From: Pyrinomonadaceae bacterium
GTDB taxonomy: Bacteria; Acidobacteriota; Blastocatellia; Pyrinomonadales; Pyrinomonadaceae
NCBI GenBank assembly: GCA_014534425.1
Contig: JACVRN010000019.1
Span: 1 to 61,671, forward strand
Reading direction: 5' to 3'
Length of the DNA stretch: 61,671 nt
This document shows, one piece after another, positions 9,264 through 20,730 of the stretch; within the stretch, counting starts at the first letter, position 1; each line of letters starts with the position of its first letter. The position numbers and the translations under genes are program-made. The notes below the pieces were generated by a model that was not told the origin of the DNA, ran no database searches, and was given only the letters and a program-made list of their open reading frames with translations.

Positions 9264-9278
9264 AAATAAAAGCGGTCA

Positions 9279-9350
9279 GCTTTCAGCAATCAGCAGTCAG
9301 CGTTTAGCTCTAAGAATCCTCAGGTCAGGAGGACGCAAAGCTGAATGCTG
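9279..9350. repeat. CAGCTTTCAGCAATCAGC-type repeat element
   Basis: The region between the cytochrome and Fe-S genes consists of iterations such as GTCAGCTTTCAGCAATCAG and a returning AAAGCTGAATGCTG, an imperfect dyad of short AGC-rich words. The downstream gene starts 16 bases after it with no Shine-Dalgarno sequence. The same word style (GCAGTTTTCAG) recurs at 53220-53271. Confidence 0.45.
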
Positions 9351-9362
9351 TTTGCTCTTCAA

Positions 9363-11147
9363 TTAACTCCGACCGACGCGCGTATTGTGCGGCCAGTTTT
9401 GTGAGAGGGGCGAATCAAGGTTCACGTTGACCTTCAGGTAATCGCGCATTACTCCCTTGAGATTTCCGACCTGCTCCTCTTCGTTACGGCGAAAGAATTC
9501 GCTGCGCTCTTCGTCGGGCGTCAGGACGAAGAAGAGGCGCGGGATGATGTTCGTCGTTCCAAAGTTCGGCCCCGCCTTAGGGTCGCGCACGGCGGAGTTC
9601 AGGTAATCTCCCTCGTCAAAGTTACGTACGTGACATTGAATACAGGTCATGCCGCGCTCTTCGAAGATTCGGCGGCGCGGGTCACGTAAAGAAGTCTCCT
9701 GCACCATGAAGCGCTCCTTGAAGGGGCGAGAGAAAGAGGATGCGTCTATGATGGCAGCAGTCGGCGGCGAGGTCTGCTCGTCGGGGATAGCAACGTTGCC
9801 GTGGTCGTCGGCGTCAATCAGCTTGTCCCAACCCGCTACGAATTCCGCGCTCTTGGGATTAAAGCGCGGCGCGGGCACAGGCACGTATGCAGTCCCCTGC
9901 GGGTTAGGTTTGACGCTTGTGGTGAAGCCGTCAATCGGAAGATTGGCGAAGGCAAGCACACGCTTTCCGTTGCGCTCGACGGGCACGACCTTCATCACGC
10001 CGAGCGCCCAGCCGTTGCCGCGCAGGTAGTTGCCCTTGGAATCCAGCAGGTCGTCGCCGCCGAGCCGCGCGTTGTGCGGAAGCGCAGCGAAGTTCGCCTG
10101 CATCTTGGGGTCTGTAGGGTCGATGTAGGTGACTATCTTCGTGATGAACTGCGCGAGCGCTTCGCCGTAAACCTGCTTGTCACGAATCATGCCCGGCTTC
10201 AGGTCTGCGCCGTCGAAGAAGGTCTCGTAGAAGAGGCGCGCAAACGTCTCGTTGTTCTTCTGGCGGTCTTCATCTGGACGGCCAGCGTCTTTGCCGCGAA
10301 TGATACGCATGCGCGGCATAAGGTAAACAGGCTCGGCGGCGGCCTCGTTGCGATAGACAAGCCGAAGCTCGAACACCTTCTTGTTCATGCGCGGGCGAAC
10401 CATTATGAGCCGCCAGTTCTCCGCATTGAACTGCTTATTAAAGCGCGGAGAGTCCGGGTCAATCTCTTCGTTGCGATGAAGCAGCGCCAGATTTTTCAGA
10501 GCGTCGCGGAAAAGTTGCGCGCCGTTTGTGGGAGCAATGCCGTTGTCGGGCTTAATCTGCTTTGAAGCTTCTATGGCGGCTATGCGGTCGAACATGGCGG
10601 TGATGGGCCACTGCGCGTTCGCCGCCATTAACCTGTCGGGGTCTGTGATGGAGATAAGCGTCTCGACCGCGAGCGGCGCGGGCGGCACAGTGGGAAGCTG
10701 TACGGGCTGCGGCTCGATAGCGATGGAGAAATTTTTCATGAGCGTGCGGCGCGGAATATTGGTGGCACGGTCAAACTCCATGATTCGCACTGTGAACATG
10801 CCTGAGCGGCCATCCGTTTTCTGCGGCGTCCAGTCAACCGTCAGAGTCTTCTCGTTGTACTTGGCGGACGCAGGCTTTTGAATCAACTCCACGCGCACGT
10901 CGTCAGATTCTTCGTCTATGACCGAGAGGCCGAAAGTTATGCGTTGTCCAACGCCCACGCGCTTGAAGCGCACGGGGTTGAACTCCGGCTCGTGATTCTC
11001 AACCGCAGCCGTCTCGGTCGCGCCCGTGCTGGAAAAGCGCGGGACAATCAGCGCGCTCGCCAGAGAGCAGAAGACGAGAAGGGCCGCGAGTTTCAAAAGG
11101 CGTGCAGTTCGTGAGCGAGCACGTTGGGGGCTGTGACCTTTTCTCAT
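9363..11147 (-). CDS. Secreted monohaem c-type cytochrome
   Basis: The 594-residue product begins with a basic stretch and hydrophobic segment (LLKLAALLVFCSLASALIV, about 18-36), an export signal or anchor. One haem c motif, CIQCH, lies near residue 502 in GMTCIQCHVRNFDEGD. The N-terminal part after the signal looks like an Ig-like or cadherin-like beta domain (TFGLSVIDEESDDVRVEL). The C-terminal half carries conserved-looking FFVLTPDEERSEFFRRNEEE. It probably passes electrons outside the membrane to or from the Fe-S membrane protein encoded next. The partner couple and the sixth haem ligand are not identifiable by eye. It sits 32 bp after the sigma-54 regulator gene on the same strand. Confidence 0.75.
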   Translation of the reverse strand: MRKGHSPQRARSRTARLLKLAALLVFCSLASALIVPRFSSTGATETAAVENHEPEFNPVRFKRVGVGQRITFGLSVIDEESDDVRVELIQKPASAKYNEKTLTVDWTPQKTDGRSGMFTVRIMEFDRATNIPRRTLMKNFSIAIEPQPVQLPTVPPAPLAVETLISITDPDRLMAANAQWPITAMFDRIAAIEASKQIKPDNGIAPTNGAQLFRDALKNLALLHRNEEIDPDSPRFNKQFNAENWRLIMVRPRMNKKVFELRLVYRNEAAAEPVYLMPRMRIIRGKDAGRPDEDRQKNNETFARLFYETFFDGADLKPGMIRDKQVYGEALAQFITKIVTYIDPTDPKMQANFAALPHNARLGGDDLLDSKGNYLRGNGWALGVMKVVPVERNGKRVLAFANLPIDGFTTSVKPNPQGTAYVPVPAPRFNPKSAEFVAGWDKLIDADDHGNVAIPDEQTSPPTAAIIDASSFSRPFKERFMVQETSLRDPRRRIFEERGMTCIQCHVRNFDEGDYLNSAVRDPKAGPNFGTTNIIPRLFFVLTPDEERSEFFRRNEEEQVGNLKGVMRDYLKVNVNLDSPLSQNWPHNTRVGRS

Positions 11148-11179
11148 AAGCGTTAACTAACTTTTTTGTGTCTGCTTCT

Positions 11180-12598
11180 TCAGTTTCGCCTGTCCAGATT
11201 GTAGTCGCGCAAGCGTCTGTAGAGCGTGGAGGGAGAGATGCCAAGGATTTCGGCGGTCTTGCCTCTGTGCCAGCCCGTTTGTTCCAGGGCGGCCAGGATT
11301 TGCTGGCGCTCTACTTCGCGCAGCGAAGCAGGCGTCTGCGCTACGTCCGCCACGCTGCCAGCGCCTTCGCCCGCAGGAGGTTGAGCGGTAGATGTGACCA
11401 TCACGGGAACAGGGCGCGACGAGCGGCGCAGGACTTCCGGCGGCAACTCGTTCAAGGTGATGCGCTCGTCGTTCGCCAGAAGCAGTGCGCGCTCAAGACA
11501 GTTTCGCAACTGTCGCACGTTGCCGGGCCAGTCGTAATTGCGTAGAGCGTCGAGCGCTTCTTCCGTCAACTGCGGCGCATGCGCTCCGCCCAGTTGCTTG
11601 AGGATGTGCGTCGCCAGAGGCTCTATGTCTTCGGGCCGCTCTCTTAAAGGCGTGAGCGAAATCTGGAATCCGTTGACGCGATAAAGAAGGTCTGCGCGGA
11701 AGGTGCCGTCGTTGACGACCTGTTCCAGGTTGCGGTTCGTGGCGGCGACAATGCGAACGTTGACCTCTACTTTACGCACGCCGCCCACGCGATAAAAGGT
11801 GCGCGTTTCAATGGCGCGCAGCAGCTTCGACTGAAGCTGAACGGGAAGCTCCGTGATTTCGTCAAGAAAGAGAGTGCCGCTATCGGCCAGTTCTATGAGA
11901 CCTAACTTTCTGGCCTTCGCACCTGAGAACGCGCCCGCCTCGTAGCCGAAAAGCTCCGACTCCAGAAGCGATTCCTGAAAGGCAGCGCAGTTGAGGTCGA
12001 CGAAAGAGCCGCCCGCTCGCGCAGAGAGACGATGAATCGCCTGCGCGATTAACTCTTTTCCGGTGCCGCTCTCGCCTGTGATGAGCACGGAGGCGTCCGA
12101 AGGCGCGACGCGCTCCACGAGCCGCATGACTTCACGCATCTGCTCCGAGACGGAAACAATCTCAGGCATGGCGGATTGTCGCGCAAGCTGCTGGCGGAGT
12201 CGTTGATTGTCAACACGAAGGCGGCGCTTCTCGGCTGCCTGCTTCACCAGCGCGTCGAGTTCCGTGATGCGATAAGGCTTGGTCAGATAGTCATAAGCGC
12301 CCAGCTTCATGGCCTCAATCGCCGTCTCTACCGTGGCGTGGCCTGTGAGCATTATGACTTCGGGCGGGTTGGGCCGCTCGTGTATGCGGCGCAGGAGTTC
12401 CATGCCGTCCATGCGCGGCATGTTGATGTCGCACAAAAGCACGTCAACGTTGCCTTCTTCAAGACGCCTGAGCGCGGCTTCGCCGTCGGGCGCGACCTGC
12501 ACGCGATGACCCATGCGTTGAAGCTCTTTTTGAATGACAAGGCGAAGATTAGCCTCGTCTTCTGCGACAAGGATTCGAGTAGGTTGAGCTTCGCTCAA
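11180..12598 (-). CDS. NtrC-family sigma-54-dependent response regulator
   Basis: The 472-residue protein has a receiver domain (about 8-120, phospho-acceptor Asp in LLCDINMPRMDG), a sigma-54 AAA+ domain with Walker A GESGTGKE and Walker B GTLFLDEI, and a C-terminal Fis-type helix-turn-helix (TAEILGISPSTLYRRLRDY). It should activate sigma-54 promoters once phosphorylated by the kinase encoded immediately upstream, whose stop overlaps its start by four bases. The sigma-54 contact loop reads GAFSGA rather than the usual GAFTGA; the Thr-to-Ser change is conservative and found in some active members. Likely targets are the cytochrome and Fe-S genes downstream, but I found no sigma-54 promoter before them. 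Confidence 0.92.
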   Translation of the reverse strand: MSEAQPTRILVAEDEANLRLVIQKELQRMGHRVQVAPDGEAALRRLEEGNVDVLLCDINMPRMDGMELLRRIHERPNPPEVIMLTGHATVETAIEAMKLGAYDYLTKPYRITELDALVKQAAEKRRLRVDNQRLRQQLARQSAMPEIVSVSEQMREVMRLVERVAPSDASVLITGESGTGKELIAQAIHRLSARAGGSFVDLNCAAFQESLLESELFGYEAGAFSGAKARKLGLIELADSGTLFLDEITELPVQLQSKLLRAIETRTFYRVGGVRKVEVNVRIVAATNRNLEQVVNDGTFRADLLYRVNGFQISLTPLRERPEDIEPLATHILKQLGGAHAPQLTEEALDALRNYDWPGNVRQLRNCLERALLLANDERITLNELPPEVLRRSSRPVPVMVTSTAQPPAGEGAGSVADVAQTPASLREVERQQILAALEQTGWHRGKTAEILGISPSTLYRRLRDYNLDRRN

Positions 12599-14646
12599 GT
12601 TCTCTGTTCTCCGTCATGAACTTTAGCGGCGGGGAGCGAAATCAGAAAAGTAGTGCCGACCCCTACCGTGGATTGGACATCAAGCCGTCCACTGTGCTCC
12701 GTTACAATACCATAACAGACGGCCAATCCAAGCCCCGTGCCGCGCCCTACCTCCTTGGTCGTAAAGAAGGGGTCGAAGATTTTCGTCAGATTTTCGCTCT
12801 TGATGCCTACGCCCGTGTCCGAGACTTCTATCACGACCTTGCCTTCCTCGTTGCGCGCGGCCAAAGTCAATCGCCCTCCGTCCGGCATGGCGTCAATCGC
12901 ATTCGTGGCGAGCGCAATCACCGCCTGCTGCAACTGTCCCTCGTCGCCAAGCACGGGAAAGACATCGTCAGCCGCTTCTATGTTTATCTCAATCCCCTCG
13001 CCCCGCTTTTGATGAGCCACAAGACGGCCCGCGCTGGTGATAACGTCAGGGATGTTGACGGGCATGTGCTCGCCCGCGCGTGCGCGGCTGAAATCCAGCA
13101 GGCCGTTGGTGATTGTCTTGCAGCGAAAGGCTTCGCTGCGAATCAATCCCAAGTATTCGCGCAGGTCTTCGACCTCCGTAGAAGCATCGAACGCGCCTTC
13201 GCGTACGCGCGACTCAAGAGCCTCGGCGCAGGCCGAGATGGTAGCCAAGGGATTATTAATCTCATGCACGACGCCTGCGGCAAGGCGACCGACAGCCGCC
13301 AGCTTTTCGGCGCGGGCGATGGCTCGGTTGGCTTCAACGCGCGCCGTCACGTCTTCGCCCACCGTGATGACGTGCGTGATTTCATCGCTCTGCCCGCGCA
13401 TGGGAATCTTGCTTACGAGCCAGTGATGCGTTTCGCCTTCGGCGGTCTGCGTCTCCTGCTCTATGCGCTCAATCTTTCCGGTCTTGAACGCCTGCTTGAA
13501 CTCTCGCTCAAGGACTTCGCGGCGCTGGCGCGTGAGGACATCGAAGATGTTGCGGCCAATGACCTGATGCTTGGGAATTCCCTGCCCGCCCAACTCGCGG
13601 TTACGATTCCAGGCGACGATGCGATAGTCCCTGTCAATCGCGTAGAGCGAAACAGGCAGGCTGTCTATAATCATCTCCGTAAAGCGTCGCTGCGCTTCCG
13701 CCTCTGCCGTTCGTCGCTCGACTTCGCGCGCAAGGTTGGTGGAAGAATCGCGCGCGGCCTTGTAAAGCAGTGAGACGTGCGCGGCCAGCGCGGCCTGCTG
13801 CGCGGCAGCATCAACCAGCCTCTTTTCAGTCTCGCCGCAATCCTCACGACTGTCGAAGCAGACAATCAGCGCGCCCTGTGATGCGCCGTCAAAGCGAAGC
13901 GGCGCAGCGTACTCGATTACATGCTCGTCGTCGCGCACGAAAAAGCTGTCACGCTCTTCAATCAAAGAAGAGCGAGATGAGCCGGAAGATTCAAGCCAGC
14001 CTTGCAGCCTCTCCGTGTAAATCAGTGATGCGCCTTCAGCGCTGCCTTCACGGTCAAAGACGCAGACCGCCGTGCCGCGCTCGCCGATTTTGAGCACGCA
14101 GGCGCAGAGCGTAGCGTTCGCGCCCTCGTAAGCTGCGCCCGCCGCACGACGCACAACCTGATCCGGCTCGTGCGCGGAGAGAAGCCCGCGCCCCAAATCC
14201 GCCAGAAAGCGTAGCTCACGATTGCTGCCTAGAAGGTCACGCTCGCGCTGCGCGGTCTCAAGGTGAGCGCTGACGCGCGTCAAAAGCTCAAGCGGAGTCG
14301 AAGGCTTGATGATGTAATCGTCCGCGCCCGCAGCGAAAGCCTCTACCCTGCGGTTTTCATCATCCGAGGCCGAGAGCATCACGACCGGCAACTGTTTCGT
14401 CTTGGCCTGCGCGCGAAGCAGACGGCACAGAGCGAGGCCATTGACGCCAGGCATCTCCACGTCAAGCAGCACAAGGTCGCACGCCTCCTTGTGCAGCACG
14501 CGAAGCGCCGAAGGAGCGTCCGATGCTGTCAGGGCGCGGTGCCCTGCGGACTCGAAGATGTGACTCAGACTCTTGCGAACGCTTCCGTCGTCATCGACTA
14601 TCAGAACGGTCGCGCCCGTCTCTTTCGTTGCGCTTTGAACAGCCAT
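12595..14646 (-). CDS. Hybrid sensor histidine kinase (REC-GAF-PAS-HisKA-HATPase)
   Basis: The 683-residue soluble kinase has an N-terminal receiver domain (Asp in LVLLDVEMPGVNG), a GAF-like region (about 150-290), a PAS domain (about 330-430, SLPVSLYAIDRDYRIVAWNR), a HisKA H-box GVVHEINNPLATISA and an ATPase domain ending DPFFTTKEVGRGTGLGLAVC. It lacks membrane segments, so the signal is cytoplasmic or passed through another protein. The N-terminal receiver suggests it takes input from a further kinase. The overlap of its stop with the start of the NtrC-type regulator marks them as cognate partners. A promoter-like sequence lies about 100 bp upstream. Confidence 0.92.
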   Translation of the reverse strand: MAVQSATKETGATVLIVDDDGSVRKSLSHIFESAGHRALTASDAPSALRVLHKEACDLVLLDVEMPGVNGLALCRLLRAQAKTKQLPVVMLSASDDENRRVEAFAAGADDYIIKPSTPLELLTRVSAHLETAQRERDLLGSNRELRFLADLGRGLLSAHEPDQVVRRAAGAAYEGANATLCACVLKIGERGTAVCVFDREGSAEGASLIYTERLQGWLESSGSSRSSLIEERDSFFVRDDEHVIEYAAPLRFDGASQGALIVCFDSREDCGETEKRLVDAAAQQAALAAHVSLLYKAARDSSTNLAREVERRTAEAEAQRRFTEMIIDSLPVSLYAIDRDYRIVAWNRNRELGGQGIPKHQVIGRNIFDVLTRQRREVLEREFKQAFKTGKIERIEQETQTAEGETHHWLVSKIPMRGQSDEITHVITVGEDVTARVEANRAIARAEKLAAVGRLAAGVVHEINNPLATISACAEALESRVREGAFDASTEVEDLREYLGLIRSEAFRCKTITNGLLDFSRARAGEHMPVNIPDVITSAGRLVAHQKRGEGIEINIEAADDVFPVLGDEGQLQQAVIALATNAIDAMPDGGRLTLAARNEEGKVVIEVSDTGVGIKSENLTKIFDPFFTTKEVGRGTGLGLAVCYGIVTEHSGRLDVQSTVGVGTTFLISLPAAKVHDGEQRT

Positions 14647-14748
14647 GCTTACAATCCCGAAAGACGAATTACCCCGGACAGCCCGTCTGGAGGCTCTATC
14701 CTAACACTTAAAGAGGTCATTGCGGCGCACCGCAACTCTCATTAGGGG

Positions 14749-14777
14749 ATTGAAAGCGAAGCGGAAAACTTTGTCAA
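14749..14777 (-). promoter_or_regulatory. Sigma-70-like promoter for the kinase-regulator-cytochrome operon
   Basis: On the minus strand a perfect TTGACA (14772-14777) is followed after 17 bases by TTCAAT (14749-14754, four of six matches to TATAAT). It lies about 100 bp upstream of the kinase start at 14646 and downstream of the end of the GGDEF/HD-GYP gene. Spacing and -35 quality make it the best promoter candidate in this region. Confidence 0.5.
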
Positions 14778-14815
14778 GACAAGTGAAAAGCGAGTGATAC
14801 CCGTCCCCCGCTTTT

Positions 14816-17500
<2,685 letters not shown>

Positions 17501-17710
17501 TCACTTCTCGCGGCGCACCCTTCAGGGGTGAGAGCTTGTCGAGAGAAAGCATTCGCACGCTTCTATCTATCGGGCTTTCTCTGTCAATCGAACTGGTGCG
17601 GCATCGGCCCCCGTGCGGTGGGGCCTGAGAGCCGCGCCCGCTTGAGCGCACTCCCTGTGCCGCGCCCTGCTTAATTAACAAGACGCGTGCCGCGCGAACG
17701 AGATGAAAGA

Positions 17711-17757
17711 GGTCTTTCAGATAAACTCTTCTCTGTCGTGCTTTTATCTGAAAGACC
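17711..17757. repeat. Perfect 15-bp inverted repeat (GGTCTTTCAGATAAA)
   Basis: Arms at 17711-17725 and 17743-17757 are exact reverse complements with a 17-base loop. The element lies about 210 bp upstream of the c-di-GMP enzyme start. It has no T-run of note on either side, so it may be a leader-RNA hairpin, an operator or another repeat family rather than a simple terminator. Confidence 0.55.
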
Positions 17758-17851
17758 AGGCGAAACGCGCCGTTGTGCGGCCCGAAGCGGCGGTCTAACT
17801 GACGCGTCAAATTGATAAATCGGTCAAACTTTGAGTTATTTCAAAAGAGAA

Positions 17852-18108
17852 TCACCGCAGAGACGCAGAGAGACCAAACAATATTCGATTCTTCTTCTAG
17901 CTCCGTAGGAGCGAGAATGTTTATAGCCATTAGTTCAGAAGTAGAATCAAGCCCCGTAGGGGCTGCATGTTCTAACGTTAATTACATGTCACCCTGACGG
18001 GGCTTAACTCTTGTTCTCAATCCTGAAACTATAAACATTCTCGCTCCTACGGAGCTTTATGTCGCAATTCGATTTCTCTCTGCGCTTTCCTCCGCGTCTC
18101 TGCGGTGA
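17852..18108. repeat. Nested three-block composite inverted repeat
   Basis: Three blocks occur in the same order inward from both ends: TCACCGCAGAGACGC (17852-17866 and 18094-18108, exact), a 28-bp block containing CTCCGTAGGAGCGAGA (17899-17926 and 18029-18056, exact), and AAGCCCCGT (17949-17957 and 17997-18005, exact). The left block 3 is itself followed by GGGGC, giving a small palindrome. The sequence between blocks is not conserved between arms. It has no open frame and lies between divergent genes, so it is not a terminator; it resembles a non-autonomous mobile or REP-like element. Confidence 0.8.
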
Positions 18109-18201
18109 ATCTTCTCTAATCTTTCAGCTTTGGAAGTTGACAGGGATGCTCTGGACAGTGCAACCTCCAGGCTTTAACTCTTTAGTCGGGCGGTTAAGTG
18201 T

Positions 18202-19509
18202 TTGAGCGAAACTGAGGACGCAGGAGGTGTGCCGGTCAAAGAGGCTTCCACGGGCTACATTGATTTGCTCAGGCGCAACCGCGACTTCCGGAACATCTGG
18301 CTGGGGCAGGTCGTCAGCCAGATGGGCGACTGGTTCGACACCATAGCCCTTTACACCATCGTCCTGAACCTCACAGGCTCAGGCCGCGCAGTGGGCCTTG
18401 TGCTCGTCGCGCGTTTTCTTCCGAGCGTCGTCATGGGGCCTGTGAGCGGTGTGGTAGCCGACCGCTTCAGCCGCCGCTCCATCATGATTATGTCGGACAT
18501 TGTGCGCGCCGCAGTGGTGCTCGGCTTTCTGCTTGTCAGAAGCGCAGACCAACTCTGGCTAGTCTACGTTCTCACGGTCATACAACTCATCTTCTCTACC
18601 TTCTTTGAGCCTGCGCGCACGGCTGCCATTCCCTCAATCGTCTCACCGCGCGACCTCGTTGCAGCCAACGCCATCTCTTCCGTCACATGGTCGTCCATGC
18701 TCACGCTCGGCGCGGCCATAGGCGGGCTGATTACCGGATGGGTAGGAACCGACGCCGCTTTCATCATGGACTCGCTGACCTATCTTCTGTCTGCGGCGCT
18801 CATCATGCGGGTCAGGTTCCCGCGCCGCGAGCCGCAGGAGAAGAAGAGGCTCACGCTGATGAGCGCAACGGGGTTGACGCAAACCATCGAAGGCATGAGC
18901 TATGTTAAGAAGCGCCCGCGCGTCTTCGCTTATCTAATGGTCAAGCCCGCGTGGGGATTGGGCGGAGGCATACTAGCGCTTCTGGCCGTCTTTGGCGAAA
19001 AGGTCTTTCCCGTCGGACGAAGCGCCGCCACGGGCATAGGCGTGCTCTACGCTGCGCGCGGCATAGGCACCGCGATAGGCCCTTTCGTCGCCCGTAGAAT
19101 TAGCGGCGAGACTAGAACGCGCATGCAGGCCGCCATAGGAATCTCTTTCATCATAAGCGGCATCTTCTACATCACGTTTGCGGGCGCGACCAACTTCATC
19201 TTCGCCATCATAATGCTCGCCATAGCTCATACGGGCGGCAGCATCCTGTGGGTCTACTCCACTGTGCTCTTGCAGCAATCCGTGGAGGATAACTTTCGCG
19301 GGCGAGTCTTCGCAGCCGAGCTTGCGCTCCTGACGCTGACGATGGCAGCATCCAATTATCTGACGGGCGAATTGCTCGACCGCTATCATCTTTCACCCCG
19401 CGCCGTAGCCTTTGGCATAGGCGTCTTCTTTCTCTTACCCGGCCTGGCCTGGTTCATCACCATGCGCTGGTGGAAAGGGAGAAATAAAGAAGTCATCAGT
19501 CATGAGTAA
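18202..19509 (+). CDS. Major facilitator superfamily transporter (EntS/MFS_3-like)
   Basis: The 435-residue protein has about twelve hydrophobic segments and the MFS loop signature GVVADRFSRRS between helices 2 and 3, after QVVSQMGDWFDTIALYTIV at the N-terminus. This pattern belongs to the MFS_3/enterobactin-exporter-like group, usually drug or siderophore exporters; the substrate is unknown. The start codon is TTG at 18202. Its last residues (EVISHE) and stop come from an AGTCATCAGTCATGAGTAA repeat-like tail, and the next gene's ATG lies within the same sequence, giving an 8-bp overlap. Confidence 0.85.
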   Translation: MSETEDAGGVPVKEASTGYIDLLRRNRDFRNIWLGQVVSQMGDWFDTIALYTIVLNLTGSGRAVGLVLVARFLPSVVMGPVSGVVADRFSRRSIMIMSDIVRAAVVLGFLLVRSADQLWLVYVLTVIQLIFSTFFEPARTAAIPSIVSPRDLVAANAISSVTWSSMLTLGAAIGGLITGWVGTDAAFIMDSLTYLLSAALIMRVRFPRREPQEKKRLTLMSATGLTQTIEGMSYVKKRPRVFAYLMVKPAWGLGGGILALLAVFGEKVFPVGRSAATGIGVLYAARGIGTAIGPFVARRISGETRTRMQAAIGISFIISGIFYITFAGATNFIFAIIMLAIAHTGGSILWVYSTVLLQQSVEDNFRGRVFAAELALLTLTMAASNYLTGELLDRYHLSPRAVAFGIGVFFLLPGLAWFITMRWWKGRNKEVISHE

Positions 19510-20068
19510 TATGAAGATAAAAATCGGTGTCATGGGTTCGGCTGGAGATACCCTGCCGGAGGCTGCGGCAGAAGGCTTGCGCGAGAAGGCAGAGGCTCTC
19601 GGACGTGCCATAGCCGCGCGCGACGTGGTGTTGCTGACGGGCGCGACCACGGGCGCTACCTACATGGTGGGTCGTGCGGCGCGCGAGGCCGGGGCCTTTC
19701 ATATAGGAGTGTCGCCCGCAGAAAATGTGCGCGAGCACGTAGAAGGCTTCCGCCTTCCCACGGATGCCTGCGATGCGATTATCTACACGGGCTTCGGCCT
19801 CAAGGGCCGCAACGTGGTGCTGGTTCGCTCCTGCGACATAGTGCTTTTCATAAGCGGCTCTATGGGCACGCTCAACGAGTTCACCATCGCGCACGACGAG
19901 GGGCGCGTCATAGGCTGTTTGACGAAGACCGGCGGCGTGGCCGATGAAGCCGAGCGGCTCATGGAAATCTTCTCCAAGCACACGCGCTCGGTAGTCCTGC
20001 ACGGCGACGATCCCATCCGTTTAGTCAATGCCTGCATAGAGGCGCTTCATCAGATGGAAGAAGAGTAA
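19502..20068 (+). CDS. SLOG / LOG-like Rossmann-fold nucleotide-binding protein (TIGR00725-like)
   Basis: The 188-residue protein has the order IGVMGSAGD near the N-terminus, LLTGATTGATYMVGRAA, and the key GSMGTLNEFTIAHDEGRVIG (about 119-138), a variant of the PGGxGTxxE motif of LOG/lysine-decarboxylase-like proteins. Such proteins bind or cleave nucleotides or nucleotide-derived ligands; here the PGG is replaced by SGSMG, so cytokinin-type phosphoribohydrolase activity is uncertain. It overlaps the MFS gene by 8 bp and ends 3 bp before the CBM9-like gene, so the three are one transcription unit. A second in-frame ATG at 19511 could be the true start. Confidence 0.75.
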   Translation: MSNMKIKIGVMGSAGDTLPEAAAEGLREKAEALGRAIAARDVVLLTGATTGATYMVGRAAREAGAFHIGVSPAENVREHVEGFRLPTDACDAIIYTGFGLKGRNVVLVRSCDIVLFISGSMGTLNEFTIAHDEGRVIGCLTKTGGVADEAERLMEIFSKHTRSVVLHGDDPIRLVNACIEALHQMEEE

Positions 20069-20071
20069 ACG

Positions 20072-20725
20072 ATGAGCGCATACGCGACAGATAGCATCAT
20101 CAGCGCGCATCGCGTGAAGGAGGAGATTTCGGCTTCAGACTTTTTTCATGCAGAGTGGGAGCGTGCGCGTGCAGTCAGTCTTGTGCGCTACTGGTCTGGA
20201 GAAGATGCGCCGCCTGAGCGGCACACGGAGGCGCGTCTAATCTGGTCGGACAAATCTCTCTGCGTGCGCTTCGTCTGTCGCCAGCAAGAGCCGCTTGTCA
20301 TCAGCGACGAGCCGCAGACCGAAGAGAAGAGGCTCGCGCTCTGGGAGCGTGACGTGTGCGAAATCTTCATCGCGCCGGACGCCGATGTGCCTGAGCGCTA
20401 TTTCGAGTTCGAGGCCGCGCCCACGGGCGAATGGATTGATCTTGCGATTGGATGGAAGCGGGACGGGCGCGAAACCGACTGGCATTACCACTCAGGCATG
20501 AAGGCCGCCGGAAGGATTGAAGAGGCGCGCGTCATAATCGCTATGAGCGTGCCTTGGGAGGCTTTCGGACGCCAGCCCCAGGCTGAAGAGATGTGGCGCG
20601 CGAACCTCTTTCGCTGCGTAGGAAGCGGCGCAAACAGAGGCTACCTCGCATGGCAGCCCACGCACACCCCACAGCCCAACTTCCACGTCCCCCAAGCCTT
20701 CGGCCAGCTTCGCTTTGATAAGTAG
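20072..20725 (+). CDS. Carbohydrate-binding family 9-like protein
   Basis: The 217-residue product matches the soluble CBM9-like (DUF1083) beta-sandwich pattern: LIWSDKSLCVRFVCRQQEPL, LWERDVCEIFIAPD and YFEFEAAPTGEWIDLAI, ending in YLAWQPTHTPQPNFHVPQAFG. Secreted relatives bind the reducing ends of glycans, but this one has no signal peptide, so an intracellular role is likely. It follows the SLOG gene by three bases. It is convergent with the PilZ gene, with a dyad element between them. Confidence 0.8.
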   Translation: MSAYATDSIISAHRVKEEISASDFFHAEWERARAVSLVRYWSGEDAPPERHTEARLIWSDKSLCVRFVCRQQEPLVISDEPQTEEKRLALWERDVCEIFIAPDADVPERYFEFEAAPTGEWIDLAIGWKRDGRETDWHYHSGMKAAGRIEEARVIIAMSVPWEAFGRQPQAEEMWRANLFRCVGSGANRGYLAWQPTHTPQPNFHVPQAFGQLRFDK

Positions 20726-20730
20726 ATTCA

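Larger units (their letters stand above)
17501..18201. other. 700-bp divergent intergenic region with hairpin and nested inverted element
   Basis: This gap between the divergent c-di-GMP enzyme and MFS genes shows no gene. It holds a perfect 15-bp inverted repeat at 17711-17757 and the composite element at 17852-18108. GC-rich sequence at 17590-17670 can form local hairpins. A 105-codon minus-strand open frame (17493-17810) has no domain and is rejected. Confidence 0.6.

Noticed and set aside
18137..18142. TTGACA as -35 for the MFS gene
   Set aside because: No acceptable -10 at 16 to 18 bp.
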